DNA of 64,000 nt from Ciona intestinalis (Eukaryota; Chordata; Ascidiacea; Phlebobranchia; Cionidae), in assembly GCF_000224145.3 (NCBI RefSeq), contig NC_020170.2, positions 4,542,646 through 4,606,645 on the forward strand, read 5' to 3'. The notes below the pieces were generated by a model. The model saw nothing but the letters and a program-made list of their open reading frames with translations. It did not search any database and was not told where the DNA came from. This document shows positions 48,825-59,467 of the stretch, piece by piece. The first letter of the stretch is position 1. The number at the start of each line of letters is the position of its first letter. Position numbers and translations under genes: made by a program.

Positions 48825-51800
48825 ATGGGTCAGTTCTTTATATTTACATCCGTTATTTTAACCTCCTGACTTATCTAGTGTTGGCACAATCGAATCGAAC
48901 TACAGGTAAAGTAAGAACAGGCATCTAACCGCGATAAATATAGTAGGAGGGGTAGGATGGGACACCTTTTCATTCTATTTACTCGTCTCATTTTGTATAT
49001 AGTAAACAAAAAATTATAAAACCGAGTGCTTTAAAGAATTCCCATAGACCATTGGTAATTGCTTAAAACGCGATCAGAATATTTGGATATTAAGTGGTAA
49101 AGGTGTCCCGTCTCACCCCACCCTACTATATAATTAAAATAATCCCACAGAATGCATTAGCGGACCTAGCATTTGGTACAGTGGAAACCGAAGCTATACT
49201 CAGACAGGACAGACGTGTCAACGATGGGACGTTACAACACCACACAGACCAAGACACACCCCTCTGGACGGTGGACACCATAATTATTGCAGGTACGAAA
49301 ATTGTGCCTAAAAAAAACTACATGCTAATGTATAAATATAGCTTGTAATGAAGATTAAACCTTGCATTGATGCTACGTACATGGAACTCCGGATGCTACG
49401 TACATGGTACATTATAAACTCTTCGCGAACCTTCGTGCAAAAGTTTGTTTATACAGTTTAATTCGATTTATAGCAAAGCAGATTTTGATTTATTTCTGTT
49501 CTATATGGGTGAGGGCCTGATCTAGGAAACCTGGGATTTGGGCAAAAATTAGCCTATTGCCCCAACTTTTTTTGTAATACGCTTATTATAAAAAATATAG
49601 CACTGTGGGGTAAGATGGAACACCTTTGACACACTATATCCAAATATCTTGATTGTGTTTTAAACATTAAACAACGGTCTTATAAAGTCGAAAGTTTATA
49701 GTTGTATATTTTTTTAATTGTTTTGTGTACTACCAATGGGACAAAAAAAGGAGAATGAAACCATGTCTCATCTTATCCACACTACTTAATATGTCGTTTA
49801 ACATTGTTAACTACGTATATTGTGTGATATAGGAACCCTGACAATGATGTTTATGGAACATGGTGTTACATCACCAATACAAGCGCATCTACTACGTGGG
49901 AATATTGCAACATCACCAAATGTCGTAAGTGACTTGATAGTATAGTGGTTCAGACGATATAGTTCGTGTCCCGGGCAGTCACGTTTTATTTTGTCACTAA
50001 ATCAATTATGCACAGTGATCTGGCTGATACAATTATGTACATGTAGTATAACAACTATATAAACTCATTCAGTTACTATGTGGATTTCGATTGTATAGTA
50101 ACGTAAGATGAGGCATGTTTTCATTTCTTATCGTCCCATTTGGTAGTAAACGAAGAGTGTTTATAGAATTATATGTTTCTGCACGACTCTAAAAGTGCGT
50201 TGGTAAAATAAATACTATTAAAAACATGTTAATATATGGTATTTCCCACAATATGCTATATTATCATTCAATTCAATTTTTTATGCTGTTATAGAATGGG
50301 GCATATTTTCATATTATTTCCCGTCCCATTTGGTAGTAAACAAAGAACATTCAAATAACTATAAAACCGTATCTTCAAGACTCTAATAAACCGTTTTTAA
50401 ATGTTTAAAACACGATTATAGGATGTTTTGATACTGTGGACTAAAGGTGTCCCGTCTTCTCCTACCCTAATATATAATTGACAATTGTTGTAGCTGACGA
50501 TTCTCTTGTTATTTGGACAATGTTTAACTCCGCTAATGGTACAACGGAAATACAACAGTTTCCAGCTGACCCGGAAATCGTGAGTCAAAATAATCCGTCA
50601 AGAAGAATTTCAAAGAACGTACTACATACATCTACACGACAAAACAGCGAATATTGGGCTTTGGCGACCGACTCAGTGGGAGGCCGAGTGTTTTTTGCTG
50701 ACTATAAGTAAGTAACATATCATAAATTTGTATCTATCTCTTCAAATTCCTAAAATTAGATCAGATTGTAAATAGTACAACGAGTGAAAGGGAATAGGCA
50801 GTTTTTACAGTATCAATCTATTTATACAGAAAATATTTTGCATGTAGAAGTACTAAATAAACCATAGTGTTTCCTACCCAATCTTTTAATCACCCACAAA
50901 GTCACATACGTCGTAATGTGTAAATGGGCACGAGGTTTATAAACTAGAAGACCTGCGGTGTTATACCGAAAGTTTTTGCCCGCCACACTAAATAAACAAG
51001 TCACATTGATTTTTTTAGTAAAAGGATATGGAATAACTTCAACAGAATAACTTCAACAATTTCAAACTTAGGTCTGAACTTCTTGGAGTTTATTATGTCA
51101 ATCAAAACCGATCAGAAACACACTACGGAGGAATGGCACACGGAGTAGAAAGCATGACGTTTGACTGGCAGAATCAAAACCTTTACTGGAGCGATTCGGG
51201 AATGAAAGCAATTATGGTGTCTGAAGTTACTAACTTCACACGTTACACGATAATTCAGCAGTCAAGCAACAGTGTTCCATATGGAATTGCTTTGCATGCC
51301 ACTAAAAGGTTAGTATTACTATGACATTTCTTAAATATTTATAATTCAAATATAGTAGGATGGGGAAAGATGGGGCCCTTTTTTATTCTATTTTCCTGTC
51401 TCATTTGGTAGAAGAATAAAGAACAGAAATTATAGGAATTATAAAACCGTATCTTCACGACGCCTATAGACCGTTGTTAATTGTTCAAAACACAACCAGG
51501 ATATTTGGTTATTATGTGCTAAAGGTGTCCATCCTACCCCACACTACTAAATGATTTAGATTAAATGGGTTACTGTTAATTTAAATTTTCTTAGGTTTTA
51601 CTAAGTTTAACCATATAACTTAGATTGCTGTTTTACGCACTATACAAACGTCAAGGGGCTCGGCTTGTGGTCACTGACTTGGCAGGGAAGAATCCACGCG
51701 TATTGCAACGATACCCAGACGTTGCGGATATTACTGGTCTTACAGTAGACTACGAAGACGACAGGTAAAATAGGTTGGGGTAAGATGGGACAACATTGTT

Positions 51801-54800
51801 TCACTCTCTTTTATTGTCCTACTTGATACTTGTCAAAAGTTGGTTGTTGAATTATATAAACGAGCTGAAATTGCCAAACCACGATCAGGAAATTTAGGAT
51901 TTGGGCGCCAACTGTATCCTATCTTACCAACAGTATAAACTCAACAACTGCTAATAAATAAAAAAATTTAAACAAATTGAACTTTACGCACATATAGATT
52001 GTACTGGTGCGATTTTACTGGCTATGGGAGCATGATATCGAGCAGCAATCTTGACGGAACAAACACATCTGTCCAATATTTTACTGGCGGTTCAATTTTC
52101 TGGGGAATCGCTACGTACCAGGTTACCATATAAACAATTTGCAATTTAAAACTTTTTTACCAATTTCATAAGTTGCATTTTGTTTAATAAATACTATAAT
52201 TTTTAATTTAAAACTTTTTTTACAAACTGTTAACATTTTGTTGGACAGAATTTCATCTACGTGACTGACACCCAAACGCGCTACTCTCCCGTACGAGCGC
52301 ATTACTTATGGTGGGTGCCGAAATCTAAGGCAAGACACAGCACACATAATGTTGGACGATACCGGTTTGCTTCAAAGCCAAGAGGAATTGGAATTTACAG
52401 CAAATTTGTTGAATATTCAAATACAGGACTAAGTAAGTCAGTATATAGTAATAAGCAGCATTATACGTTCGTAAGTTAAACCATAACTTTAGCTTACTAA
52501 TGATTGAGTACGTATGACATATAAATGCGGAGCCAGATATAAATTGTGACCATTTTTTTAAGTGTCTTGCCCAAGAACGAAAAAGTTTACAATGGTAGCA
52601 GCATCGAGCCTCGAACCTTGAGTGGAGGCAAGCGCAAAAAACACTTTACCATGATATGTTTTACGCAGATACCACACTCGGTTCATGTGGAAGCAGTACG
52701 CCACAATGTGATCACATATGTCTACCGAGGATCAACGCCACACGAGAATGTGCGTGTTCTTTGGGCTTCACCCGAATCAATGACGTAAATTGTGTTCAAA
52801 GTGAGTATAGAAGAGTTGTCGCATATTTTGTGTTTAGTACACAAAATACAAAACGTTTTATAGCTGTAACTTAATATCAAAATTTTGTAAACCAAATATA
52901 GTCTTTTCAAAACAATAATATAATAGGGTGGGGTAAGATTGACATGTTCTTTGTTTACTATCAAATGAGACGATTAAAGAGATCCAAAGCACGAGCTATT
53001 GTATCCCAAACTGCTTTAGTTTTTATAAACGATAAAAATAAATGTGTTTTTGAGATGTCTTTAAATACGATTGATAAAATATACAATTTAGAACCACTTA
53101 TTGGCACCGATGCGTTACTAATGGTGGACTACGGACAAGGAAAGATATTTCAATTACCAATCAATCAGTCTGGGTCGTATAACTTCAGCATCGTTGATCT
53201 AGGTAAATGGTTGACCAAATTCTGAGCCATACATATAAATAATCCAAAAAAGTAATCACCCACAAAGTAACATACATAACTTGTAAGCTGGCATGAGGTT
53301 TATGAAACAGAACACCCATGTTGTAACGACTATCGTTTACGGCCACACGAGGATAAAGCAAGTTACATTCAGGTACAATTCTCTATCCATTAACATTACT
53401 CAAATAAATTGTGTTACATTACCCACTGTTTAGGTACACAGCCCAACGCATACGCAATGGATATCGATATGGGAACAGACACTCTGTATTGGTTCGATCG
53501 AAAAAACTCAACTATTTTTAAAACTTCATTGCGATCTACATCCAATTCTCAAGCAATCGTGACCAATGTTGCAGGTAACCGTATATAAGTTACGTAAAAT
53601 TATTTTTAATCTAATTGCGATTAATTTTGTTTAGTTCGAACCATGGCAGTGGATCAACTGAGTGGGAAAGTATACTTCGCCGAATCTGACACCGAGTTTA
53701 TAAAAGTGTATGACCCGTATAAAGATCTAACTTTCACAGTGATGAGGGTGCCTATAGAGAGGGAGAATGTATCCCAAATAAACTCGATGGCATTTGACGC
53801 GAAAAATGGGTAAGCATGCGGAGATGGAGAGCTGTTTCATAAAGTGCCTTATTGATAACAAAATTCGTGGAGACGAGGTGTATGAAACAGAACATTCGTG
53901 TTGTAACAGCCGTCGTTATACCCGCCATGCGAGGATGAATATTCACCCACAAAGTTTTATACGTGGTAACTCGTAAGTGTGCACGAGGTGTGTGAAACAG
54001 AAACTCCAGTGTAATAATGACTGCTACTCCGAGGATAAATAAATTACGTTCATTTGTTTAAACTTAATTACTAGGTACGTTTATTGGACGGATACAAACG
54101 GGGGTAGAACAAACGGAGAGTTGTGGAGAATGCGTGCGGATGGCTCAGAAAAGCGAGCAGTGTTAACTCGGCTTAATTGGCCGTACGGCGTATTCATAAG
54201 TTACGAACGTAAGTTTTTTTAACTTGTGATTTGTTTCAATTTTTAAACTTTATCATTTAAATATATTTTTCTCTTTATCATTTATTTACATTCTTCAACC
54301 TAAATATTTATTTAAATATTCGAACTTATTACTTATTTACATTTTTAAACCTATTCCCAATTTTGACTTTTTCTTTTATTTTTAATATAGGAAACAGCTT
54401 GTTTTTTACCGAAGCAAGAATGGGAGAAATCTTAGAATATTCGTTAGACTCAATGAATCAAAGCTCGCCACAACATGTTAATGTTTTCGCTGTTAACTCA
54501 AACTTAGCAAGGAGCAGACCTTTCTTTATCAGGTTCTAATCAATAGCTAACATTTAAGTTTTACAAGTCCTAATTTTTTTAAGTGTAATACGGTGGGGGA
54601 TGACCTTTAGGACAAAATATCCAAATATCATGATCGTGTTTTAAACAATTAACAGCGATATATTGTAAAAATAAAAAGGTGTCCCATCATTCTCCATCCT
54701 ACTATACATACACAAGTATACGTTCGAACATAAAATGAGTTGTTTTATAAACCTAAATTAAAACGTTAACAACGCTCTTTAGATTGTAATAAATGTTTAT

Positions 54801-57786
54801 AGTTGTTTTGTATATAACCAAATGCAACGATATAGCAGAATGGAAACACGGACCAACCTGCCCCAACATATATTATACTTTTGCCGACCTTAAATTGCAT
54901 TATTCTGTTTCAGCATGGTAGTACTTGGCGACATGGTTTATTTCTACGATCTAGCAAAACATTACGTTGAGCAGTTCAACTTGACAATGGGAGTAACACC
55001 AACAACCCAGTTTGGACCCACAATATTTTTCAAAGGACGGGAGATGATGTTGTACAACAGAGATTATTACAACCGTTATATAGGTATTGGGCGATAAATT
55101 TAAGGTCTTATGTGTGAAATTTAACTTTTTATCGTTGTTTAGGGCCGTTAAGTAACCCCTGCGGAAGAAACACATCAAACGCATGTTCTGAGTTTTGCTT
55201 CAACATAAATAACCAAACAGTTTGCAACTGTCAAGACGGTAGCAGTCTTCTAGGATCAGTGTGTGTAGACAATGTTGGACGTACAGGTATAAGCTTTACA
55301 ACAACAATACCACAGTTTTTGCAGTACCAAAGTAAGTCTGGTACAGTAGTTAACGCGCCAGCCCCTGACCCAGTTACGGGCTCAGGGCTTGTCGGTGCTA
55401 CCATTGTTTAAATCAGTGGTCACTAATGGATTGTCCAAACTCTCAGCCATATACAAAAAAACACACCCGCAAAATTACGTACGCGGCAACTCGTGTTAAA
55501 ATGGACGTCTGTTCCCGCCAGGCAAGGATAAACCAAGTTACATATATTTAATCAATCATTATTATTACATTTTTTCAGATAATCCCCCAAGAACTGTGGA
55601 GCCATGTCCCGTAGATACAGAAATACAGTTACCATTATGTGAAAGCACTGTGCCGTTCAGTTGGAACCAGATAAGCTGGGTGGATGATTATACGCGTATG
55701 TATCATACTGTTGCTATTGTCGGTGTATGTATCGTTGAGCAAGACACTTAATGAAAATTGCAAAACCAAGTGGCCCCTTATGGGTTATCTAAATTGTCAA
55801 TCGTACACTAAAAGAATCGTGTTCTCCCACATGGATTATCTAAATTGTTAACCATACACTAAAAGGAGGGGAAATAGTGGTAACTCGTAAGCGAACGTGA
55901 TATGTGGAAACCAAACACCTGTGTACCAACTGTCGTTGAGGATAAAATAATTTTGTTCATTTATATATTAAATATCCAGCTGACTCAAGACTGAGAAAAG
56001 TACAACCTGCTGGCTCTTCACCGGTGGATCTCGGTCTTGGTTATCACATCTTCAGATTTACTGCAACCGACGACTCAAGCAACGTTGGAGTGTGTCAATA
56101 CGCAGTAACCGTGACCGGTAATTTAACTTTATACTTTGTATGATATTAATCCCAAACTATTTGTACACACATTTCAAATTCCGTACAAACATTTCAAAAA
56201 CTCCAAAGTGATAAAAGAGCTGATGTACAAAGAGAGAATGAATACTTGAAACACGTGCCTATAATAATACTCTTACTAATTCTTGCCCACACATTTATTT
56301 TATATCATTACAGCTCCTTCGTGTAATGTTGATGCATTTGACAACAGCACCGCATCTCTAACTTTAAGGCGAACCAGTGTAACGTGTAGCAGCAATTATG
56401 GTTATTTTAACGTGACGTGCAGAACACCTGGACAAAACGTAACTTTCGCATCTTCAAGTTCACCCCAACTAACCGTTGCATGTTTGTTTGGCGTTTGGAA
56501 CCCACCAAACTTTCAAGATATGCAATGTAAGTTACACAATATGAGAATATAAAATGTTGTTAAGAAATATTTTGTTTTAAATTTGAAAAGATTTCTATCT
56601 TTACCATGACTATATTGCATATAACTCTTTATACAGGTTCTGCACCACCACCAACAACGACAACACTGCCACCACCACAACCAATACCAGCAACAACAGC
56701 ACCAAGAACGACAGCACCTACAACAACGCCTTCACCTACAACAACGACACCACCTACAACAACGACACCACCAACAACAACACCAACAACGACGACATCA
56801 ACCACTACTACAACAACAACAACAACTAATACACAAACTACAGATGGAACTAGTGGTAAAAATACTAATCTAAAATAAATGCACAAAAAAAACACATTTT
56901 ATATGTGACAGAATTGTAATCCAAATACAGAACTTGTAATTATGGCTTAAGTTAATGTTAACTAGGTTGTTTAATATCCATATCCGTCAATTACTCAATA
57001 CGACTTACACGCTAAATGTATTGCACCAAATGTATTGGATTTTTAATATTTTACGAAACCTCCACAGTTGCTTCTAATAAACCAACTTAGGGCTTTCTCA
57101 GACCTCACACATATATGATAAGTTTATTTAACGAAAGATTTTATTCCAGCAACCAACACTAAGCAACCTGTCAACTCTGCAAATAAGTCATCACAAGCGT
57201 TAACCGGTGGGGCAAAAGCTGGAATCGCTATAGCGGTGATATTTCTATTCATTGCTTTAGTGATAGGAATACTGTTGGTGTAAGTACTTTGTTTCATTAG
57301 ATTTAATGTATTAAATGAATATACATCCCTGGTGCCGTAGCACAGTTGGTAAGCGCGCCTGCCTCAACCCAGAGGTATAGATTCAAGACTCGTCGCTGCT
57401 ACCAATGTGGGCGTATGTGTCCTTGGGCAAACCGCTTAACGGCAATTGCTCAAACCCAGTGGTCACTAATGGGATGTCCAAATTATCAGCTACGCATAAC
57501 AAAAAATAAATAATAAAATAAACAACAAAATAATTACCTAGAATGTAACATATACTCGGTAACTCGTAAGTTGGCACGAGGTGTATGAACTTCTGTGTTA
57601 TAACGACTGTGGTTTTCCGGCCACGCGGGAATAAAGTAAGTTTCATTCAAATATTGATTTAATTACAGATTGCGCAATCAAGGCAATAGAAGTATTTTGC
57701 CACGAATGTTTTGGAAACAGAGAAGCCCCGATGCAATTTACTTAGAAGACAATCCTAATCATAATAGCTATAGCGTATTGCATTAG
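48825..57786 (+). CDS. Receptor D: kringle-YWTD-EGF-YWTD-EGF-HYR type-I membrane protein; frame break in signal exon
   Basis: 22 exons, ~1099 residues: 48825-48905, 49151-49292, 49833-49924, 50494-50707, 51072-51308, 51624-51764, 51998-52121, 52249-52432, 52669-52800, 53092-53202, 53434-53574, 53635-53809, 54075-54208, 54391-54532, 54914-55083, 55143-55286, 55579-55695, 55980-56117, 56314-56526, 56637-56855, 57150-57279, 57669-57786. Exons 2-22 are fully in phase and carry the same domains as A-C, with a 73-residue Thr/Pro stalk and tail MFWKQRSPDAIYLE. Exon 1 is 81 bases instead of a length of 3n+1: the ATG frame reaches TGA at residue 15, while the frame that joins exon 2 reads LLTYLVLAQSNRTT, matching receptor B (LVLAQSNQTS), but has no ATG. 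One inserted base would restore it. Either a sequence error or loss of the start. Confidence 0.85.
48938..49135 (-). repeat. MITE copy, receptor D intron 1
   Basis: TATAGTAGGAGGGGTAGGAT to CTCACCCCACCCTACTATA; ends 16 bases before exon 2, so its edge sits at the 3' splice region. Confidence 0.85.
49595..49795 (+). repeat. MITE copy, receptor D intron 2
   Basis: TATAGCACTGTGGGGTAAGA, plus-order interior, right end ATCCACACTACTTAATAT; ends 38 bases before exon 3. Confidence 0.8.
50092..50200 (-). repeat. Partial MITE copy, receptor D intron 3
   Basis: TATAGTAACGTAAGATGAGG and the CCCATTTGGTAGTAAACGAA box, then decays. Confidence 0.6.
50288..50476 (-). repeat. MITE copy, receptor D intron 3
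   Basis: Minus-order interior with right end CTTCTCCTACCCTAATATA; ends 18 bases before exon 4. Confidence 0.8.
50866..51010 (+). repeat. SINE body fragment, receptor D intron 4
   Basis: ATCACCCACAAAGTCACATA and the GGCACGAGG ... GCCCGCCACAC words shared with the other SINE bodies. Confidence 0.55.
51349..51552 (-). repeat. MITE copy, receptor D intron 5
   Basis: TATAGTAGGATGGGGAAAGA, minus-order interior, ATCCTACCCCACACTACTA. Confidence 0.85.
51768..51940 (-). repeat. Diverged MITE copy, receptor D intron 6
   Basis: ATAGGTTGGGGTAAGATGGG begins just after the exon 6 donor; CCTATCTTACCAACAGTATA at the right. Confidence 0.65.
52553..52650 (-). repeat. SINE head (tRNA-like part), antisense, receptor D intron 8
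   Basis: On the minus strand: GGTTCGAGGCTCGATGCTGC (B-box-like) and a CTTGGGCAAGAC word as in the 57330 element. Confidence 0.55.
52918..52977 (+). repeat. Internally deleted MITE derivative, receptor D intron 9
   Basis: Left terminus AATAGGGTGGGGTAAGATTG fused to the TTTGTTTACTATCAAATGAG box. Confidence 0.6.
53224..53375 (+). repeat. SINE body, receptor D intron 10
   Basis: AGTAATCACCCACAAAGTAA through GGCATGAGG and CACACGAGGATAAAGCAAG. Confidence 0.65.
53835..54068 (+). repeat. Two overlapping SINE bodies, receptor D intron 12
   Basis: The GAGGTGTATGAAACAGAACA word occurs at about 53876 and GAGGTGTGTGAAACAGAAA again near 53986, with two copies of the AGGATAAATA-type end; ends next to exon 13. 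Confidence 0.6.
54584..54715 (+). repeat. MITE copy with internal deletion, receptor D intron 14
   Basis: AATACGGTGGGGGATGACC and AAAAAGGTGTCCCATCATTC termini with only the first half of the interior. A further decayed right half is visible at about 54775-54888. Confidence 0.7.
55333..55556 (+). repeat. Composite SINE, receptor D intron 16
   Basis: Head with TCTGGTACAGTAGTTAACGC and a GTCGGTGCTACCATTG word, then the GTGGTCACTAATGGATTGTC body; ends ~20 bases before exon 17. Confidence 0.7.
55770..55962 (+). repeat. SINE body with duplicated segment, receptor D intron 17
   Basis: ATTATCTAAATTGT-type word present twice (about 55790 and 55838), followed by GGTAACTCGTAAGC and the AGGATAAAATAA end just before exon 18. 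Confidence 0.6.
57330..57652 (+). repeat. Full composite SINE with tRNA-derived head, receptor D intron 21
   Basis: Pol III A-box TAGCACAGTTGG and B-box region GGTATAGATTCAAGACTC near the start, then the GTGGTCACTAATGGGATGTC body, GGCACGAGGTGTATGAA and CGTTTTCC-like words, ending AAGTAAGTTTCATTC near the acceptor of exon 22. A composite SINE (Cics-1) is known from Ciona; identity with it is not tested. Confidence 0.8.
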
Positions 57787-57904
57787 AGTGTATGTGATGC
57801 ATAACACTACCAGAGATGTACTTCTAAGACCAGAGACTCTGGAACTATAAGTTAGATCAGATTCCATGCACTATAAATTCAATACAAGTTTTTAAACCTA
57901 ACAT

Positions 57905-58103
57905 ATTGTAGGGTGGAGGAAGATGGGATATCTTTAGCGCATAATATCCAAATATCCTGATCGTGATTAAAACAATTAACAATGGTCTATGGAAGTCGTG
58001 AAAATACGGTTTTATAATTCTTCGAATGTTCATCGTTTACTACCAAACGGGACGATAAATAGAATGAAACAGTGTCCCATCTTCTCCCACCCTACTATAT
58101 GGT
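57905..58103 (+). repeat. MITE copy downstream of receptor D
   Basis: TATTGTAGGGTGGAGGAAGA to CTTCTCCCACCCTACTATA; one of the best-preserved interiors. Confidence 0.9.
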
Positions 58104-59467
58104 TTGACAATTTCGTACGTTCTCTAAATTCGTATTTAATACTATCAGTATCCGTAATTTATACTACGACATACATTCATAAAAATTCTTTAAAAGCAAT
58201 AACACTTGAATGCAAAAATACATATCTACGAAACGATCAAAGTAATTGTGTTCAGAAAATACCCTGACTACAGGTAGTTTTTACTTTTGTTTATCTAAAA
58301 CCACGATGTTTATTCTAGTTGTTTACGCAAATGTAAACAATTTTAATGAGGGCGTTCATTTGTTTCTTTTTCGTTGATCGAAGAAATAAATGCGTCCATA
58401 AGATTCGGAGCGAGAAAACAAAACGGTACACGTATACAAAATGGAAGGTATGTTTTTTTAAAATCAACATTGTGTGTTTTATATGCTATATATATATACC
58501 AACCTAAACGCCTGTAAACAAGTTCTTTTTTTGTAAAATTAGAAAAGAAAAACTGTCAGCAGTCGAATCAAGTAAGGTTTGTGACAAATTACTAGTTTGA
58601 AGAATGTTTTGCAAAGGTTAGGTTACCGCATTTGCCGCCAATGACGCAAAAAGTAGTCGCTCACTTGAAAATTGCTTTTATCATTACTAAACGGTTAGAG
58701 ATTCGTAGGACTCGTAGATTATGGGCATATATGTCATTTGCGGAGACCGAGAAAAGCGTGAGACAAAATAAAGATTAGCAACAGGTGTAAAACCTGATGC
58801 CGCGAGTCAGTAACAAATGACATTTAGACCTTCAATTTATGATATGATTGCACCCGTATGACACTGAACGGTTCGAATTCCGCGTACTCATGCATGCTTG
58901 GCAGTTGAATAGATTAATAGAAGATGTCCAGTTAGACTATGTTTGTGTACTCTCTAAAACTTAATGCTTGTTTAACTACATCTATTCGAATGGCAGCAAT
59001 CATGTCGTAAAATAACAATTTAAATTCATGCGTGATATATCAGATCTTTTTAAACCAGTATAACTCAACACTACACCATAGTCGTGTAGATATAGCTGCG
59101 GGCGATACTGCCAAGGACAGATCGTCGCTTCGTAACTAAATTGAGACTGTCAGTATCATTCATATAGAATAATACAGAGCAATCACAGGAACAGAAACAC
59201 GGAGCATTTAAAGTCAGAATTAATAGGTTTTACACAACAAAATAAAACTTATAACTGTATAGGCTACTCTGTAACGAATCTCAGTGCTTTAAAACTAAGG
59301 TAGCAGATATAAGAATTAGAATTGTTGTATAATACCGGTTTTCATGCATCAATATGAACTTTACTTGTTTTGTTTTAAAAATGTATATAACTTATACATC
59401 TGCGTGTTTTGCGACGTATATTTCAGATGTAAAAGTTAGATATGCTGTAAAGCGTGAGTTTGAAAAT
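58104..59467. other. Intergenic region between receptor D and gene E
   Basis: An ATG followed by a donor at 58441-58447 and an acceptor near 58541 could mark a tiny upstream exon pair, but no reading frame of any length continues. Nothing else was recognised. Confidence 0.35.

Noticed and set aside
57330..57405. tRNA gene
   Set aside because: A- and B-box-like words are present but the stems do not fold as a tRNA and SINE body follows directly; it is a SINE head.
19012..57786. Calling the receptors LRP5/6 or Kremen orthologs
   Set aside because: LRP5/6 have four propellers and no kringle, and Kremen has no propeller; the domain order here fits neither.
58441..58570. Tiny first-exon candidate (ATG plus donor, then a short exon)
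   Set aside because: The spliced frame stops within ~20 codons and has no similarity.
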